From Chryseobacterium jejuense (GTDB lineage Bacteria > Bacteroidota > Bacteroidia > Flavobacteriales > Weeksellaceae), in the NCBI RefSeq assembly GCF_900100075.1, contig NZ_FNEG01000002.1, forward strand, positions 682,001 to 746,000: a DNA stretch of 64,000 nucleotides, in the 5' to 3' direction. Under the pieces are notes generated by a model. That model saw only the letters and a program-made list of their open reading frames with translations, searched no databases and had not been told where the DNA came from. The position numbers and the translations under genes are program-made. This document shows positions 50,548 to 58,993 of this stretch, piece by piece. Each line of letters begins with the position of its first letter. Positions within the stretch are counted from its first letter, which is position 1.

Positions 50548-50958
50548 TTAGCAGTACTCATCATAAGCAGCCTGAAGGTTTGCAGCGATTGCTCCTGCAG
50601 GATTTCCTTCAATGTGGTGTCTTTCCAGCATGTGAACCAATTCTCCATCTTTGAAAAGTGCAACGCAAGGAGAACTTGGTGGGAATGGAGCAAGGTGTTT
50701 TCTTGCTTCTACTACAGCCTCAGTATCAAAACCTGCAAATACAGTTGTTAAATGATCTGGCTTCTTATCTCCAGTTAAAGAGTATACTACTCCTGGTCTT
50801 GCAGCTCCTGCAGCACATCCGCATACGGAGTTAATAACCAATAATGTAGTTCCAGACTGCTTCAAAGCACCTTCTACCTGAGCAGGAGTTGTTAAATCCT
50901 GGAAACCTTTATCTGTAAGTTCAGCCTTCATAGGCATTACTAAATCTGTTGGATACAT
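50548..50958 (-). CDS. BrxA/BrxB family bacilliredoxin
   Basis: A 136-residue thioredoxin-like protein. The CGC active-site motif is Cys46-Gly-Cys48 in SVCGCAAGAARPGV and the conserved C-terminal cysteine is Cys136 (DEYC), the arrangement of Firmicute BrxA proteins (YphP/YqiW). In bacilli these remove bacillithiol from mixed disulfides. Whether this organism makes bacillithiol cannot be told here. It has its own promoter and terminator. Confidence 0.92.
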   Translation of the reverse strand: MYPTDLVMPMKAELTDKGFQDLTTPAQVEGALKQSGTTLLVINSVCGCAAGAARPGVVYSLTGDKKPDHLTTVFAGFDTEAVVEARKHLAPFPPSSPCVALFKDGELVHMLERHHIEGNPAGAIAANLQAAYDEYC

Positions 50959-50979
50959 ATATTTTGTTTTTTATCGATA

Positions 50980-51010
50980 CAAAGTTAAGGAATTCTTTAC
51001 GTTTGTTCAA
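50980..51010 (-). promoter_or_regulatory. Promoter of the bacilliredoxin gene
   Basis: On the minus strand TTG at 51010-51008, 20-base spacer, TAACTTTG at 50987-50980, 21 bases before the ATG. Confidence 0.55.
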
Positions 51011-51119
51011 TATATAATAACTATGAATGGTTTAGGTATATAAAATGAACTGAATATTAATAATATAACAATATTCAAAAAAATGTGAATTAAAATTAGG
51101 AATAATCAAATATAATTAT

Positions 51120-51215
51120 TAAATTTGAAATGATTCTGAAAAACAAACGACCATGAAAAAAACATTTAAGGCTTTCCCTCAAGCAATCAATCATTTAATA
51201 CTATCCGAAATATGA
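51120..51215 (+). other. Possible small transcription unit or peptide in an otherwise empty gap
   Basis: The 449-base gap 50959-51407 has no clear gene. TAAATTTG (51120-51127) matches the -7 consensus, and an ATG at 51153 opens a 20-codon ORF (MKKTFKAFPQAINHLILSEI) ending at 51215. There is no -33 match and no homologue known to me, so this may be chance. The rest of the gap is AT-rich apart from the segment 51345-51400. Confidence 0.2.
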
Positions 51216-51269
51216 TCGTATCTAAACTCTTTTTTTAAAGTTTTTTGAATCAACAGACTTTAATATCCA

Positions 51270-51307
51270 AAAAAATGAAGCCCGAGACTCAAAAAGTCCC
51301 GGGCTTC
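51270..51307 (-). terminator. Terminator downstream of the GatB/YqeY gene
   Basis: GAAGCCCGAGACT (51277-51289) and AGTCCCGGGCTTC (51295-51307), one mismatch, with an A tract at 51269-51275 on plus giving a T run on the minus transcript. It lies about 100 bases after the stop codon. Confidence 0.75.
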
Positions 51308-51407
51308 TTAATCAAATCGATATGCAAAGGTTGTATATCCTTAGTTATGGAACGAGAAACGCGTTACGAGAGCAGGAATAGATCCAAACTCCGGAACCCG
51401 GATCACA

Positions 51408-51854
51408 TTATGAAAGGAGCTTTTTAACCATCTCGGAAATGCTTTTTCCGTCTGATTTTCCGGCTAATGCTTTTGAAGCAACTCCCATTACCTTTCCTAA
51501 ATCTTTCATAGATTCAGCTCCGGTTTCTGAAATTATATTTTTAATTTCTGTTTCTAATTCTTCTGCAGAAAGCTGTTTTGGTAAAAACTTCTCAATAACT
51601 TTCATTTGAGCTTCTTCCACATCTGCAAGATCTTGTCTTCCCTGGGCAGAAAACTGCTCAAAAGAATCTTTACGCTGCTTAATCATTCTCTGAAGAATAG
51701 CAATTTCTTGTTCTGCAGAAACTTCAGCACCTCTGGCTTCTGTTTGTAAAAGAAGAATTTGAGATTTTACGGCACGAAGAGAGTCTAAAGCAACTCTGTC
51801 TTTCTCTCTCATCGCTGTTTTTATAGCTTCGCTTATAATATTTTCTAAACTCAT
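51408..51854 (-). CDS. GatB/YqeY domain-containing protein
   Basis: Starting at the ATG at 51854 (MSLENIISEAIKTAMREKD; the longer 51908 reading crosses AT-rich intergenic DNA), this is 148 residues and matches the stand-alone YqeY proteins. Recognisable are REKDRVALDSLRAVKSQILLLQ and the C-terminal GKVMGVASKALAGKSDGK. The fold is that of the tRNA-binding tail domain of GatB, so a role in tRNA or translation is possible, but not established. It lies downstream of ftsZ with a gap of 95 bases. Confidence 0.9.
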   Translation of the reverse strand: MSLENIISEAIKTAMREKDRVALDSLRAVKSQILLLQTEARGAEVSAEQEIAILQRMIKQRKDSFEQFSAQGRQDLADVEEAQMKVIEKFLPKQLSAEELETEIKNIISETGAESMKDLGKVMGVASKALAGKSDGKSISEMVKKLLS

Positions 51855-51949
51855 TTTAATTAATTTACCAATGTAACAGTATACCAATGTACCAATTATA
51901 AAATGCACAGAATTGTTACATTATTAGATTGGTACATTGTTACATTATT

Positions 51950-53851
51950 TTAGTCTACGTCTTTATTTAAGAATCTGTTTTCTCTGATCTGCATAGAACC
52001 ATTGTTGTCAGACATATACGTGTTGATATTTTGATCTGATGCATTGGTTCCGTCAATAGAGATGTTTTTTCTCTTGAAAGCAGGAATAGATTCGAATTCA
52101 CTCGTGCTGTCAAAGCTTTGATAACGGGAGTTAAATTCTTTTAATTTATTTCTTCTTTCGATTATCCTGTCCTGATCGATCGTTTTATTCACGAAAGTGA
52201 ATTCTGATTCTTCAGTTTTTGGAGTTTCAATTTCTGTTTTAGTTTCAAAAGCAGGTCTTGTTTCAGTTTTTGGCTCTTCTTTTTGATAGAAGGTTTCAAT
52301 TTTCTGAGCGGGTTCTGCTACTGCACTTACCGGAGCATTAAACTCTGCTTTAGGCTGTCCGTAATCTGTTTTAGGCTCATTTCTGATAGGCTCATTAACA
52401 AAGAAGTTGAACTCAACCGGTTTCTCTTGTGAAGAATTGTTGTTGAAAACATTTCCAGACTGAGGATCCTCTTTTTTATTGTCGAAATCAAATGAGAAAG
52501 ACTGAATTTCCAAATCGTTTGGATCTTCTTCCTCTCCTTCAATAGAAAGGCTGTATTCTTCCTGCTCATCTTCATTTCTCCACCCTTGTTCAGGAGTGTT
52601 GATCGTACTTTCTTCTTTATCAAAGAATTTTATTTCTGTTCTGATTTCCTCCTCCTCAATAATCATTTTTTTTTCGGTAGAGGTCACATTGAATGGGGTG
52701 TCATGGTCCTCATCATCCAATCTGAAAAGGCTTTTTCTGCCAAAATCATGAGTTACTTCAGGAGCAGACTCTCTTTCTTCTCTTGTTTTAAAAGGAGACG
52801 ATTTTTGGGCGTCTAAATTATCATTAAGACTGATTCTTATCTTTTCTGTAGGACCAGAGAATTTTTTATTGTCATTAGAGAATCCTGTAGCAATAACAAG
52901 TACGCTTACTGCATCTCCAAGTTCTTCATCAGCACCTACTCCAAAAATGATATCAGCTGTATTTCCAGCTTCTTTCTGGATGTGGTCCATAATGATACCG
53001 ATTTCGTCCATGGTAACTTCTTCCGCACCACTTCTGATCAACAATAGTACATTTTTAGCACCTGTAATTTTGTTATCATTCAATAATGGAGAATCTAACG
53101 CTTTTCTTACGGCCTCTTCAGCTTTATTTTCACCTGAAGCAGTACCTGTAGACATTAGAGCTGTACCAGAGTTCTGAAGCACAGATTTAGCATCTCTAAA
53201 GTCAATGTTTACATCAAAGTAACCCGTAATAACTTCTGCCATTCCTTTAGCGGCATTGGCTAATACTTCATCTGCTTTAGAGAATCCCTGCTTAAATCCA
53301 AGGTTTCCGAATTGCTGTCTCAGTTTATCGTTGTTGATTACAATTAATGAATCAACGTTATTTTTTAATTTCTCAAGCCCGTTTTCAGCCTGTTCCAATC
53401 TTCTTTTTCCTTCGAAACTGAAAGGTACGGTAACAATACCTACGGTTAAGATTCCCATGTCTTTTGCCACTTTAGCAATAACAGGAGCGGCTCCGGTACC
53501 TGTACCACCACCCATTCCGGCAGTGATGAACACCATTTTCGTGTTCTGGCCCATAGCAGCCTTGATATCTTCAATACTTTCAATGGCTGATTTTTCTCCT
53601 ACTTCAGGATCAGCACCGGCTCCAAGACCTTCTGTAATAGAAGTTCCCAATTGAACCTTATTGGCAACGGGGTTATTATCCAGGGTCTGGGCGTCTGTAT
53701 TGCAGACCACGAAATCAACTCCGTGGATCCCTTTTTCGTACATGTGCTTTAGCGCGTTGTTTCCTCCGCCTCCTACACCGATTACTTTTATGATGGATGA
53801 ATTTCCTTTTGGTAGGTCAAATGAAAATCCTTGTGTACCTATATTTTCCAT
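51950..53851 (-). CDS. ftsZ: Cell division protein FtsZ
   Basis: FtsZ is the tubulin-like GTPase that forms the division ring. The 633-residue protein has the GTP-binding GGGTGTG motif at 114-120, and FRDAKSVL of the T7 loop near 220. The GTPase core ends near 325 and is followed by a very long, acidic, low-complexity linker (about 325-595), far longer than in E. coli. The FtsA-binding peptide is recognised as IPAFKRKN near 595-602, with about 30 further residues after it. It is last in the visible dcw order, after ftsA, and the linker probably sets ring spacing. Confidence 0.97.
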   Translation of the reverse strand: MENIGTQGFSFDLPKGNSSIIKVIGVGGGGNNALKHMYEKGIHGVDFVVCNTDAQTLDNNPVANKVQLGTSITEGLGAGADPEVGEKSAIESIEDIKAAMGQNTKMVFITAGMGGGTGTGAAPVIAKVAKDMGILTVGIVTVPFSFEGKRRLEQAENGLEKLKNNVDSLIVINNDKLRQQFGNLGFKQGFSKADEVLANAAKGMAEVITGYFDVNIDFRDAKSVLQNSGTALMSTGTASGENKAEEAVRKALDSPLLNDNKITGAKNVLLLIRSGAEEVTMDEIGIIMDHIQKEAGNTADIIFGVGADEELGDAVSVLVIATGFSNDNKKFSGPTEKIRISLNDNLDAQKSSPFKTREERESAPEVTHDFGRKSLFRLDDEDHDTPFNVTSTEKKMIIEEEEIRTEIKFFDKEESTINTPEQGWRNEDEQEEYSLSIEGEEEDPNDLEIQSFSFDFDNKKEDPQSGNVFNNNSSQEKPVEFNFFVNEPIRNEPKTDYGQPKAEFNAPVSAVAEPAQKIETFYQKEEPKTETRPAFETKTEIETPKTEESEFTFVNKTIDQDRIIERRNKLKEFNSRYQSFDSTSEFESIPAFKRKNISIDGTNASDQNINTYMSDNNGSMQIRENRFLNKDVD

Positions 53852-53942
53852 AACTATATTTTTAATAATTATAATTGATAATTGATTGATGATAATTGAT
53901 AAGGAAAAAATCGTTTATCGCTTATCATTCATCATTTATAAT

Positions 53943-55328
53943 TTATTCTACTTCTTCAAAGAATTTTTTTACTTTTTCCATAAGCGACTGCCCGAAAGTC
54001 AGTTTAGCTTTTCTGTTTTCCTGTCTTTCATCAGCAATTTGCTGTTCCTGAACAGGAGTTGCAGTTTGCTGAATAGGTTGAACAGTTTCTGCCTGTACAG
54101 GAGCTGCTTCAGGCTTAGTTTGCTCTTTTACAGCTTCTTCTATATCGTCAACAGTCTGTTTTTTATCTCTGATCTTCAAACTCTCCATCAATAACCCAAT
54201 AGAGGTAGCAAATTCAGGGCCTTTCAGATATTGGTTTTTATCGTTGGCGATATATTCATTTGCAAAACCGATTCTGCTGTCAAAACCTGTGGTATAATTG
54301 GCCAGCTGTCTAAGGTGTTTAAGGTTTGACCCACCACCTGTAAGAACGATTCCTGCAATCAGCTTTTTCTTCTGTTCAAAGGCTCCGTAGGCTTTAAGCT
54401 CGGTATTAACCATTTCCAGAACTTCTTCTACTCTTGCATTGATGATTTGAGCAAGGGTTTTTAAAGAGATTTCCTTATCTGGTCGCCCATGAAGTCCCGG
54501 AATTGTTACAAAAGTACTGTCTTTTTCTAATTCTGGAACAGCCGAACCGAATTTTACTTTCAATTGTTCAGCATGTTTTTCAATAATGGAGCATCCTTCT
54601 TTGATATCTTCCGTAATAATTCCACCTCCGTAAGGGATCACGCAGGTATGACGGATGATATTGTCTTTAAAGATTGCAATATCTGTAGTACCACCTCCAA
54701 TATCAACAATAGCTACCCCTGCTTCTTTCTCTTCTTTGGTAAGAACAGCTTCTGAAGAGGCTAATGGTTCTAATGTAAGGGCTTCCATTTCTAATCCGGC
54801 TTCACGAACGCATCTTGCAATATTTCTGATGCTTCCCATTTGCCCAACTACAACGTGGAAATTGGCTTCTAAACGTTTTCCGTGCATTCCGACAGGTTCT
54901 TGAATTTCCCCTTCGGAATCCACTTTATATTCTTGTGGAAGTACATGGATAATTTCTTCTCCAGGAAGCATAACCAACTTCTTGACCTGGTCTTTTAATG
55001 CTTCAATATCATCATCTGTGATGAACTTATCCGGATGTTCACGCATAATATAATCGGAGTGCTGCAGAGAACGTATGTGTTTTCCTGCAATACCTACCGT
55101 AACTTTGCGGATAGGAACTCCGGCACTGGATTGTGCCTCGGATACTGCAGCCTTGATTGAATTAATAGTTTGTGAAATATTATTCACAATACCTTTATGA
55201 ACACCAAGACTTTTAGCTTTTCCTACACCGAGAACTTCTATTTTCCCGTGTGCATTCCTTCTTCCGACAATCGCGACTATCTTTGTTGTCCCGATGTCCA
55301 GACCTACTGAATACTCTTGATTTTCCAT
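53943..55328 (-). CDS. ftsA: Cell division protein FtsA
   Basis: FtsA tethers FtsZ to the membrane. From the ATG at 55328 (MENQEYSVGLDIGTTK) it has 461 residues; an upstream ATG at 55364 adds 12 hydrophilic residues and is less likely. It is an actin-fold ATPase with phosphate loops GLDIGTTKIVAIVG and AIVDIGGGTTDIAIF, an SHS2-like subdomain and an adenosine motif VLTGGGSNLKHL. A Pro/Gln/Glu-rich linker (about 385-435) leads to a C-terminal amphipathic helix, GQSLMEKVKKFFEEV, that binds membrane. It is between ftsQ and ftsZ. Confidence 0.95.
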   Translation of the reverse strand: MENQEYSVGLDIGTTKIVAIVGRRNAHGKIEVLGVGKAKSLGVHKGIVNNISQTINSIKAAVSEAQSSAGVPIRKVTVGIAGKHIRSLQHSDYIMREHPDKFITDDDIEALKDQVKKLVMLPGEEIIHVLPQEYKVDSEGEIQEPVGMHGKRLEANFHVVVGQMGSIRNIARCVREAGLEMEALTLEPLASSEAVLTKEEKEAGVAIVDIGGGTTDIAIFKDNIIRHTCVIPYGGGIITEDIKEGCSIIEKHAEQLKVKFGSAVPELEKDSTFVTIPGLHGRPDKEISLKTLAQIINARVEEVLEMVNTELKAYGAFEQKKKLIAGIVLTGGGSNLKHLRQLANYTTGFDSRIGFANEYIANDKNQYLKGPEFATSIGLLMESLKIRDKKQTVDDIEEAVKEQTKPEAAPVQAETVQPIQQTATPVQEQQIADERQENRKAKLTFGQSLMEKVKKFFEEVE

Positions 55329-55362
55329 TTTTATATCGATTTGATTTTTTTCTACTTTTTCC

Positions 55363-55415
55363 ATGCAGGAATAGGTCCTGCTTTGTGTTAAATTGCCCTT
55401 TCGGGACTGTTTTTT
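55363..55415 (-). repeat. Short repeat between ftsA and ftsQ
   Basis: Contains GTTAAATTGCCCTTTCGGGAC and closely resembles 58938-58991 (GTTAAATCGTCCCTTTGGGAC), both followed on plus by T-rich DNA. Both occur in dcw intergenic gaps. Confidence 0.5.
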
Positions 55416-56391
55416 ATTCTATTTTCACCTTTGGTTTCGGCTTTGGCTTGGACTGTGCCGGGGCCGTTGTTTTTTTCTCTGTTTTCTTTACTTCCTTTGC
55501 CTGTGTTTTAGGTTTCGTACTCACTTTCGGTTTTGCCGGAGTTGAGCTTGTTTTTTTCACTTCTGCAATTTTTGGTTTTGCATCGGCCTTTTTAGCAGCA
55601 GCTGTAAGTGCTGGAGCTTTTGCCATTTCTAATTTACCAGCCTTCAGGATACTGTCGTTTTCCTTGAAGTGTGGATTAAGAGTGGTTACAATCTGGTTCT
55701 GGTATTTTACAGAAACCATACTGTATTTTTGAGGATCCTGATAAACCAGGTATTTTTCTACAAAGGTTTTAAATCCTCTTACTTTAAAGTCAATATTCTC
55801 CAGATCTCCAAGTTCTACTCTGTAGTTTCCTTCGCTGGTCAGGAGATTATAGCTGTCTTTATTTTTTGAAATTCCAATGAAGAATTTCTTACTGAAGTCA
55901 TCTTTATCAATTTTTCCAACCAGTTCTGCCAGTTTTTCATATTCATCCGGCTGTACATTTCCTGTGACGAGCATACATGGATGAGAATAGGTTCTTGAAA
56001 TAGGAAATTCAACTCCTTTTTCATCCACATAAAAGTCTTTTCCTTCTTTATTAAGCCTGAATACCGGAACTCTCTGTTTGATATCAAGGTTCAATTTTCC
56101 ATTTAAGTTCAGATAGACATTGGCACTGTCTACCGCTGGAAGAGAGTTAATCTTTTTTTCTAATGCCGGAATGTTCAGATCTCCTACTTTTCCTGATGGA
56201 TTCTCCTTTTTTACAATCTCTCTGATGTCTTTTTCATCAACAAAGTAAACGGGAGTTTTTTCATTCATTTTTACAGAAATCTTATTATCTGTAATCTTTT
56301 GGCCGCCGAATCTCTTTAAGGAGAAACTCAGCAACAATCCAAGGATGATTACCGTGATAACAATTTTTAATATTCTGTATTTATTTTTCAT
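55414..56391 (-). CDS. ftsQ: Cell division protein FtsQ-like
   Basis: A 325-residue divisome protein with a short cytoplasmic N terminus, one membrane helix (about 8-24, ILKIVITVIILGLLLSF), a POTRA-like domain (about 45-110, YFVDEKDIREIVKK) and a beta domain. The C-terminal 68 residues (258-325) are an Ala/Lys/Pro/Thr-rich tail unlike the globular part. FtsQ bridges early and late division proteins. Position between murC and ftsA is the classical one. The sequence itself is weakly conserved, so the call rests on topology and order. Confidence 0.85.
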   Translation of the reverse strand: MKNKYRILKIVITVIILGLLLSFSLKRFGGQKITDNKISVKMNEKTPVYFVDEKDIREIVKKENPSGKVGDLNIPALEKKINSLPAVDSANVYLNLNGKLNLDIKQRVPVFRLNKEGKDFYVDEKGVEFPISRTYSHPCMLVTGNVQPDEYEKLAELVGKIDKDDFSKKFFIGISKNKDSYNLLTSEGNYRVELGDLENIDFKVRGFKTFVEKYLVYQDPQKYSMVSVKYQNQIVTTLNPHFKENDSILKAGKLEMAKAPALTAAAKKADAKPKIAEVKKTSSTPAKPKVSTKPKTQAKEVKKTEKKTTAPAQSKPKPKPKVKIE

Positions 56392-56456
56392 ATTTTTCTT
56401 TAAACACTTTTACGAATAAATCTTGTGTTCTTGTTTCGCATATACTGCGTTTATAT

Positions 56457-57815
56457 TTAAATTTTTGCAATCCAATCACAAATCGGGTCATATAGGGTGT
56501 CTATATTTCCGGCACCTACTGTGAGAAGGATATCAAAATCCTTTTGTTTTATTTTTTCAAAAGCATTGGATAAAGTGGATACTTCTTTTTTATCTAATGT
56601 TACCTTTTCCAACAGCCAGCTTGACGTAACTCCTTCAAAGTTCTCCTGAAGCTCTCTTGCCGGGTAAATATCTAAAAGAATCAACTCGTCTGCATTGCTC
56701 AGGCTTTCAGCAAATCCATCTGCAAAATCTCTTGTTCTGCTGAACAGGTGAGGCTGGAAGACCACCAATAATTTTTTATCAGGATAAAATGTCTTAATAG
56801 AACCCATTACCGCATTAATTTCTGTTGGGTGGTGAGCGTAATCATCTATATAAATTTTACCGTTTTCGTAAAAATGCTTGGTATATCTTCTTTTAATTCC
56901 TTTAAAATTGGCAATTGCCTTTTTCAGCGTATCAAAATCTGCGCCCAAATTGTGTAAAATTGCCAATGCTACGGTAGCATTTTCCACATTATGGATTCCT
57001 GGGATTTCCCAAACAAAATCTTTTATTGTTTCGGTTGGAGTATGGAAATCAAAATAGATTTTATCATGATCCATTCTCAGGTTATCAGAATAGTAATCAG
57101 CTTTTTCATTTACAGCGTAGGTTTGATGCCCTCTTCCTATTTCAATACCTTTTCTTACGAATAGCTGTTTGTCTTCAGGAACTAAGGCTGCAAATTGTCT
57201 GAAACCTTCTTCAATATGGCTTTTATCACCATAAATATCCAAGTGGTCTGCATCAGTTGAAGTAACTACTGCCCAGTCCGGAGAAAGGTTCAGGAAGCTT
57301 CTGTCATATTCATCTGCTTCCACTACTGAATACTTAGAACCATTATATAAGAAGTTTGATTTAAAATTCTCAGAAATACCTCCTAGAAAGCATGAAAATG
57401 GTAGGTTTGCTTCTTTACATAAGTGAGAAACCAGGGTAGACGTTGTTGTTTTACCGTGAGTTCCTGCTACAGCGATACAATCTGTATTTTCTGTGATTAA
57501 TCCTAAAACCTTTGCTCGTTTCAGCACTTCAAACTGATTTTGGTTGAAGTAATCTAAAATCCCAAGTGTTTTAATGGCTGGTGTATAGATTACTAATGTA
57601 TTTTCTTTTTGAAGAGAGGTAACCTTTTCATCAATGAGATCTTCGAAAACAATATCTATTCCTTCTTTCATCAGATTCTGAGTAAGCTTGGTGTTGGTTT
57701 TATCGTAACCCAATACTTTTTTTCCGGACGCATGGAAATAGCGCGCTAATGCACTCATTCCGATACCTCCGATTCCAACGAAGTAAAAGTTTTGATATGT
57801 TTCTAAATTCTTCAT
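56457..57815 (-). CDS. murC: UDP-N-acetylmuramate--L-alanine ligase
   Basis: MurC adds L-alanine to UDP-MurNAc. The 452-residue enzyme has an N-terminal Rossmann-like UDP-binding domain (FVGIGGIGMSALA, 12-24), the ATP P-loop GTHGKTT (118-124), the middle-domain EADEYDRSFLNL, and the C-terminal DDYAHHPTEINAV. The C-terminal domain binds the amino acid. It is eight bases after murG and 65 bases before ftsQ. Confidence 0.97.
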   Translation of the reverse strand: MKNLETYQNFYFVGIGGIGMSALARYFHASGKKVLGYDKTNTKLTQNLMKEGIDIVFEDLIDEKVTSLQKENTLVIYTPAIKTLGILDYFNQNQFEVLKRAKVLGLITENTDCIAVAGTHGKTTTSTLVSHLCKEANLPFSCFLGGISENFKSNFLYNGSKYSVVEADEYDRSFLNLSPDWAVVTSTDADHLDIYGDKSHIEEGFRQFAALVPEDKQLFVRKGIEIGRGHQTYAVNEKADYYSDNLRMDHDKIYFDFHTPTETIKDFVWEIPGIHNVENATVALAILHNLGADFDTLKKAIANFKGIKRRYTKHFYENGKIYIDDYAHHPTEINAVMGSIKTFYPDKKLLVVFQPHLFSRTRDFADGFAESLSNADELILLDIYPARELQENFEGVTSSWLLEKVTLDKKEVSTLSNAFEKIKQKDFDILLTVGAGNIDTLYDPICDWIAKI

Positions 57816-57822
57816 TTTTCCT

Positions 57823-58926
57823 TTATCTATTAATCACTTTAAATATCTCATCTACAATCTCTTTTGTAGCATCTGGCTTTGCAAAATACTCGAGATTGGT
57901 GGACATTTCTTTTCTTACATTTTCATTTTCGCAGATTTCTGATAATGTATTCCAGAATTTTTCCTGCATTTCAGAGTCTTTTACCATTCTGGCTGCATTT
58001 TTTTCAACCAGATTCATGGCATTTTTAGTTTGATGGTCTTCCGCTGCAAAAGGGAATGGGACCAATAATACCGGTTTCTGTGCTACGGCCAACTCTGAAA
58101 TGGCAATGGCTCCGGCTCTTGAAACGATGATATCTGCTGCAGAATAGGCCAACTCCATGTCTTTGATAAACTCACGGATCTGAATATTTCTGGTGTCAAT
58201 ATTTTTCGTTTCCTCAATAATATCTTTATAATCAAGCTTTCCTGTCTGCCAGATCAGCTGATAATCTTTGTCTGTAATTTGTTTTAAATGAGATTTCCAA
58301 GCATTGTTTAATGTTCTGGAGCCTAAAGATCCACCTACCGATAAAATGGTAAGTTTGTCTTTATTTAATCCCATTTTTTGTTTTGCCTGAGTGGTTTCCT
58401 GCATCCCTGAAATAATAACAGAACGGATTGGATTTCCCAGAAACTTTATCTTTTCTACCGGAAAACCGGCTACTTTTGGATAGGCTGTAAAGATGGCTTT
58501 GGCTGCTTTACTTAAAATCTTATTGGTAACTCCTGCATGAGCATTCTGTTCCTGAATAAAGACAGGTACTCCTAATTTGGTAGCTTCATATAAAGCGGGG
58601 CCACTTGCAAATCCTCCTGTTCCTATAGCAACGTCTGGTTTAAAGTCTTTGATGATCTCTTTGGATCTGGATAAGCTTTTCAGAATTTTAAAAGGAAGTC
58701 CTAAGTTGGATAATAGGTTTCCTCTGTCGATTCCGGCGATATCAATTCCTTCAATTTTATAACCGGCTTGTGGAACTTTTTCCATTTCCATTTTTCCGTT
58801 GGCTCCAATGAACAAAAATTCTGCATCAGGAAATCTTTTTTTGATTTCGTCTGCGATGGCAATGGCAGGGAAGATGTGTCCTCCTGTTCCTCCGCCTGAT
58901 AGTAGTATTTTTAGTTTTTTGTTCAT
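57823..58926 (-). CDS. murG: UDP-GlcNAc:undecaprenyl-PP-MurNAc-pentapeptide transferase
   Basis: MurG converts lipid I to lipid II on the inner face of the membrane. The 367-residue GT-B glycosyltransferase has the N-terminal GGGTGGH loop (11-17), GTGGFASGPALY and EQNAHAGVTN, and the C-terminal SVGGSLGS, SRAGAIAISEL and FPFAAEDHQTKNA donor-binding blocks. It lies eight bases before murC. Confidence 0.97.
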   Translation of the reverse strand: MNKKLKILLSGGGTGGHIFPAIAIADEIKKRFPDAEFLFIGANGKMEMEKVPQAGYKIEGIDIAGIDRGNLLSNLGLPFKILKSLSRSKEIIKDFKPDVAIGTGGFASGPALYEATKLGVPVFIQEQNAHAGVTNKILSKAAKAIFTAYPKVAGFPVEKIKFLGNPIRSVIISGMQETTQAKQKMGLNKDKLTILSVGGSLGSRTLNNAWKSHLKQITDKDYQLIWQTGKLDYKDIIEETKNIDTRNIQIREFIKDMELAYSAADIIVSRAGAIAISELAVAQKPVLLVPFPFAAEDHQTKNAMNLVEKNAARMVKDSEMQEKFWNTLSEICENENVRKEMSTNLEYFAKPDATKEIVDEIFKVINR

Positions 58927-58937
58927 TGTCTGATATA

Positions 58938-58991
58938 ATATAATAGGACTGCGTCCGATTTTTTGTTAAATCGTCCCTTTGGGACTTTTTG
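58938..58991 (-). repeat. Short repeat between murG and ftsW
   Basis: Carries GTTAAATCGTCCCTTTGGGAC and a GTCCC/GGGAC hairpin, similar to 55363-55415. Confidence 0.5.
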
Positions 58992-58993
58992 GT

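Noticed and set aside
53256..53885. Plus-strand ORFs opposite ftsZ
   Set aside because: Shadows of a highly conserved gene on the minus strand.
53852..53942. Tandem-like ATAATTGAT words between ftsZ and ftsA considered as a repeat array
   Set aside because: Only a short AT-rich low-complexity run with irregular units.
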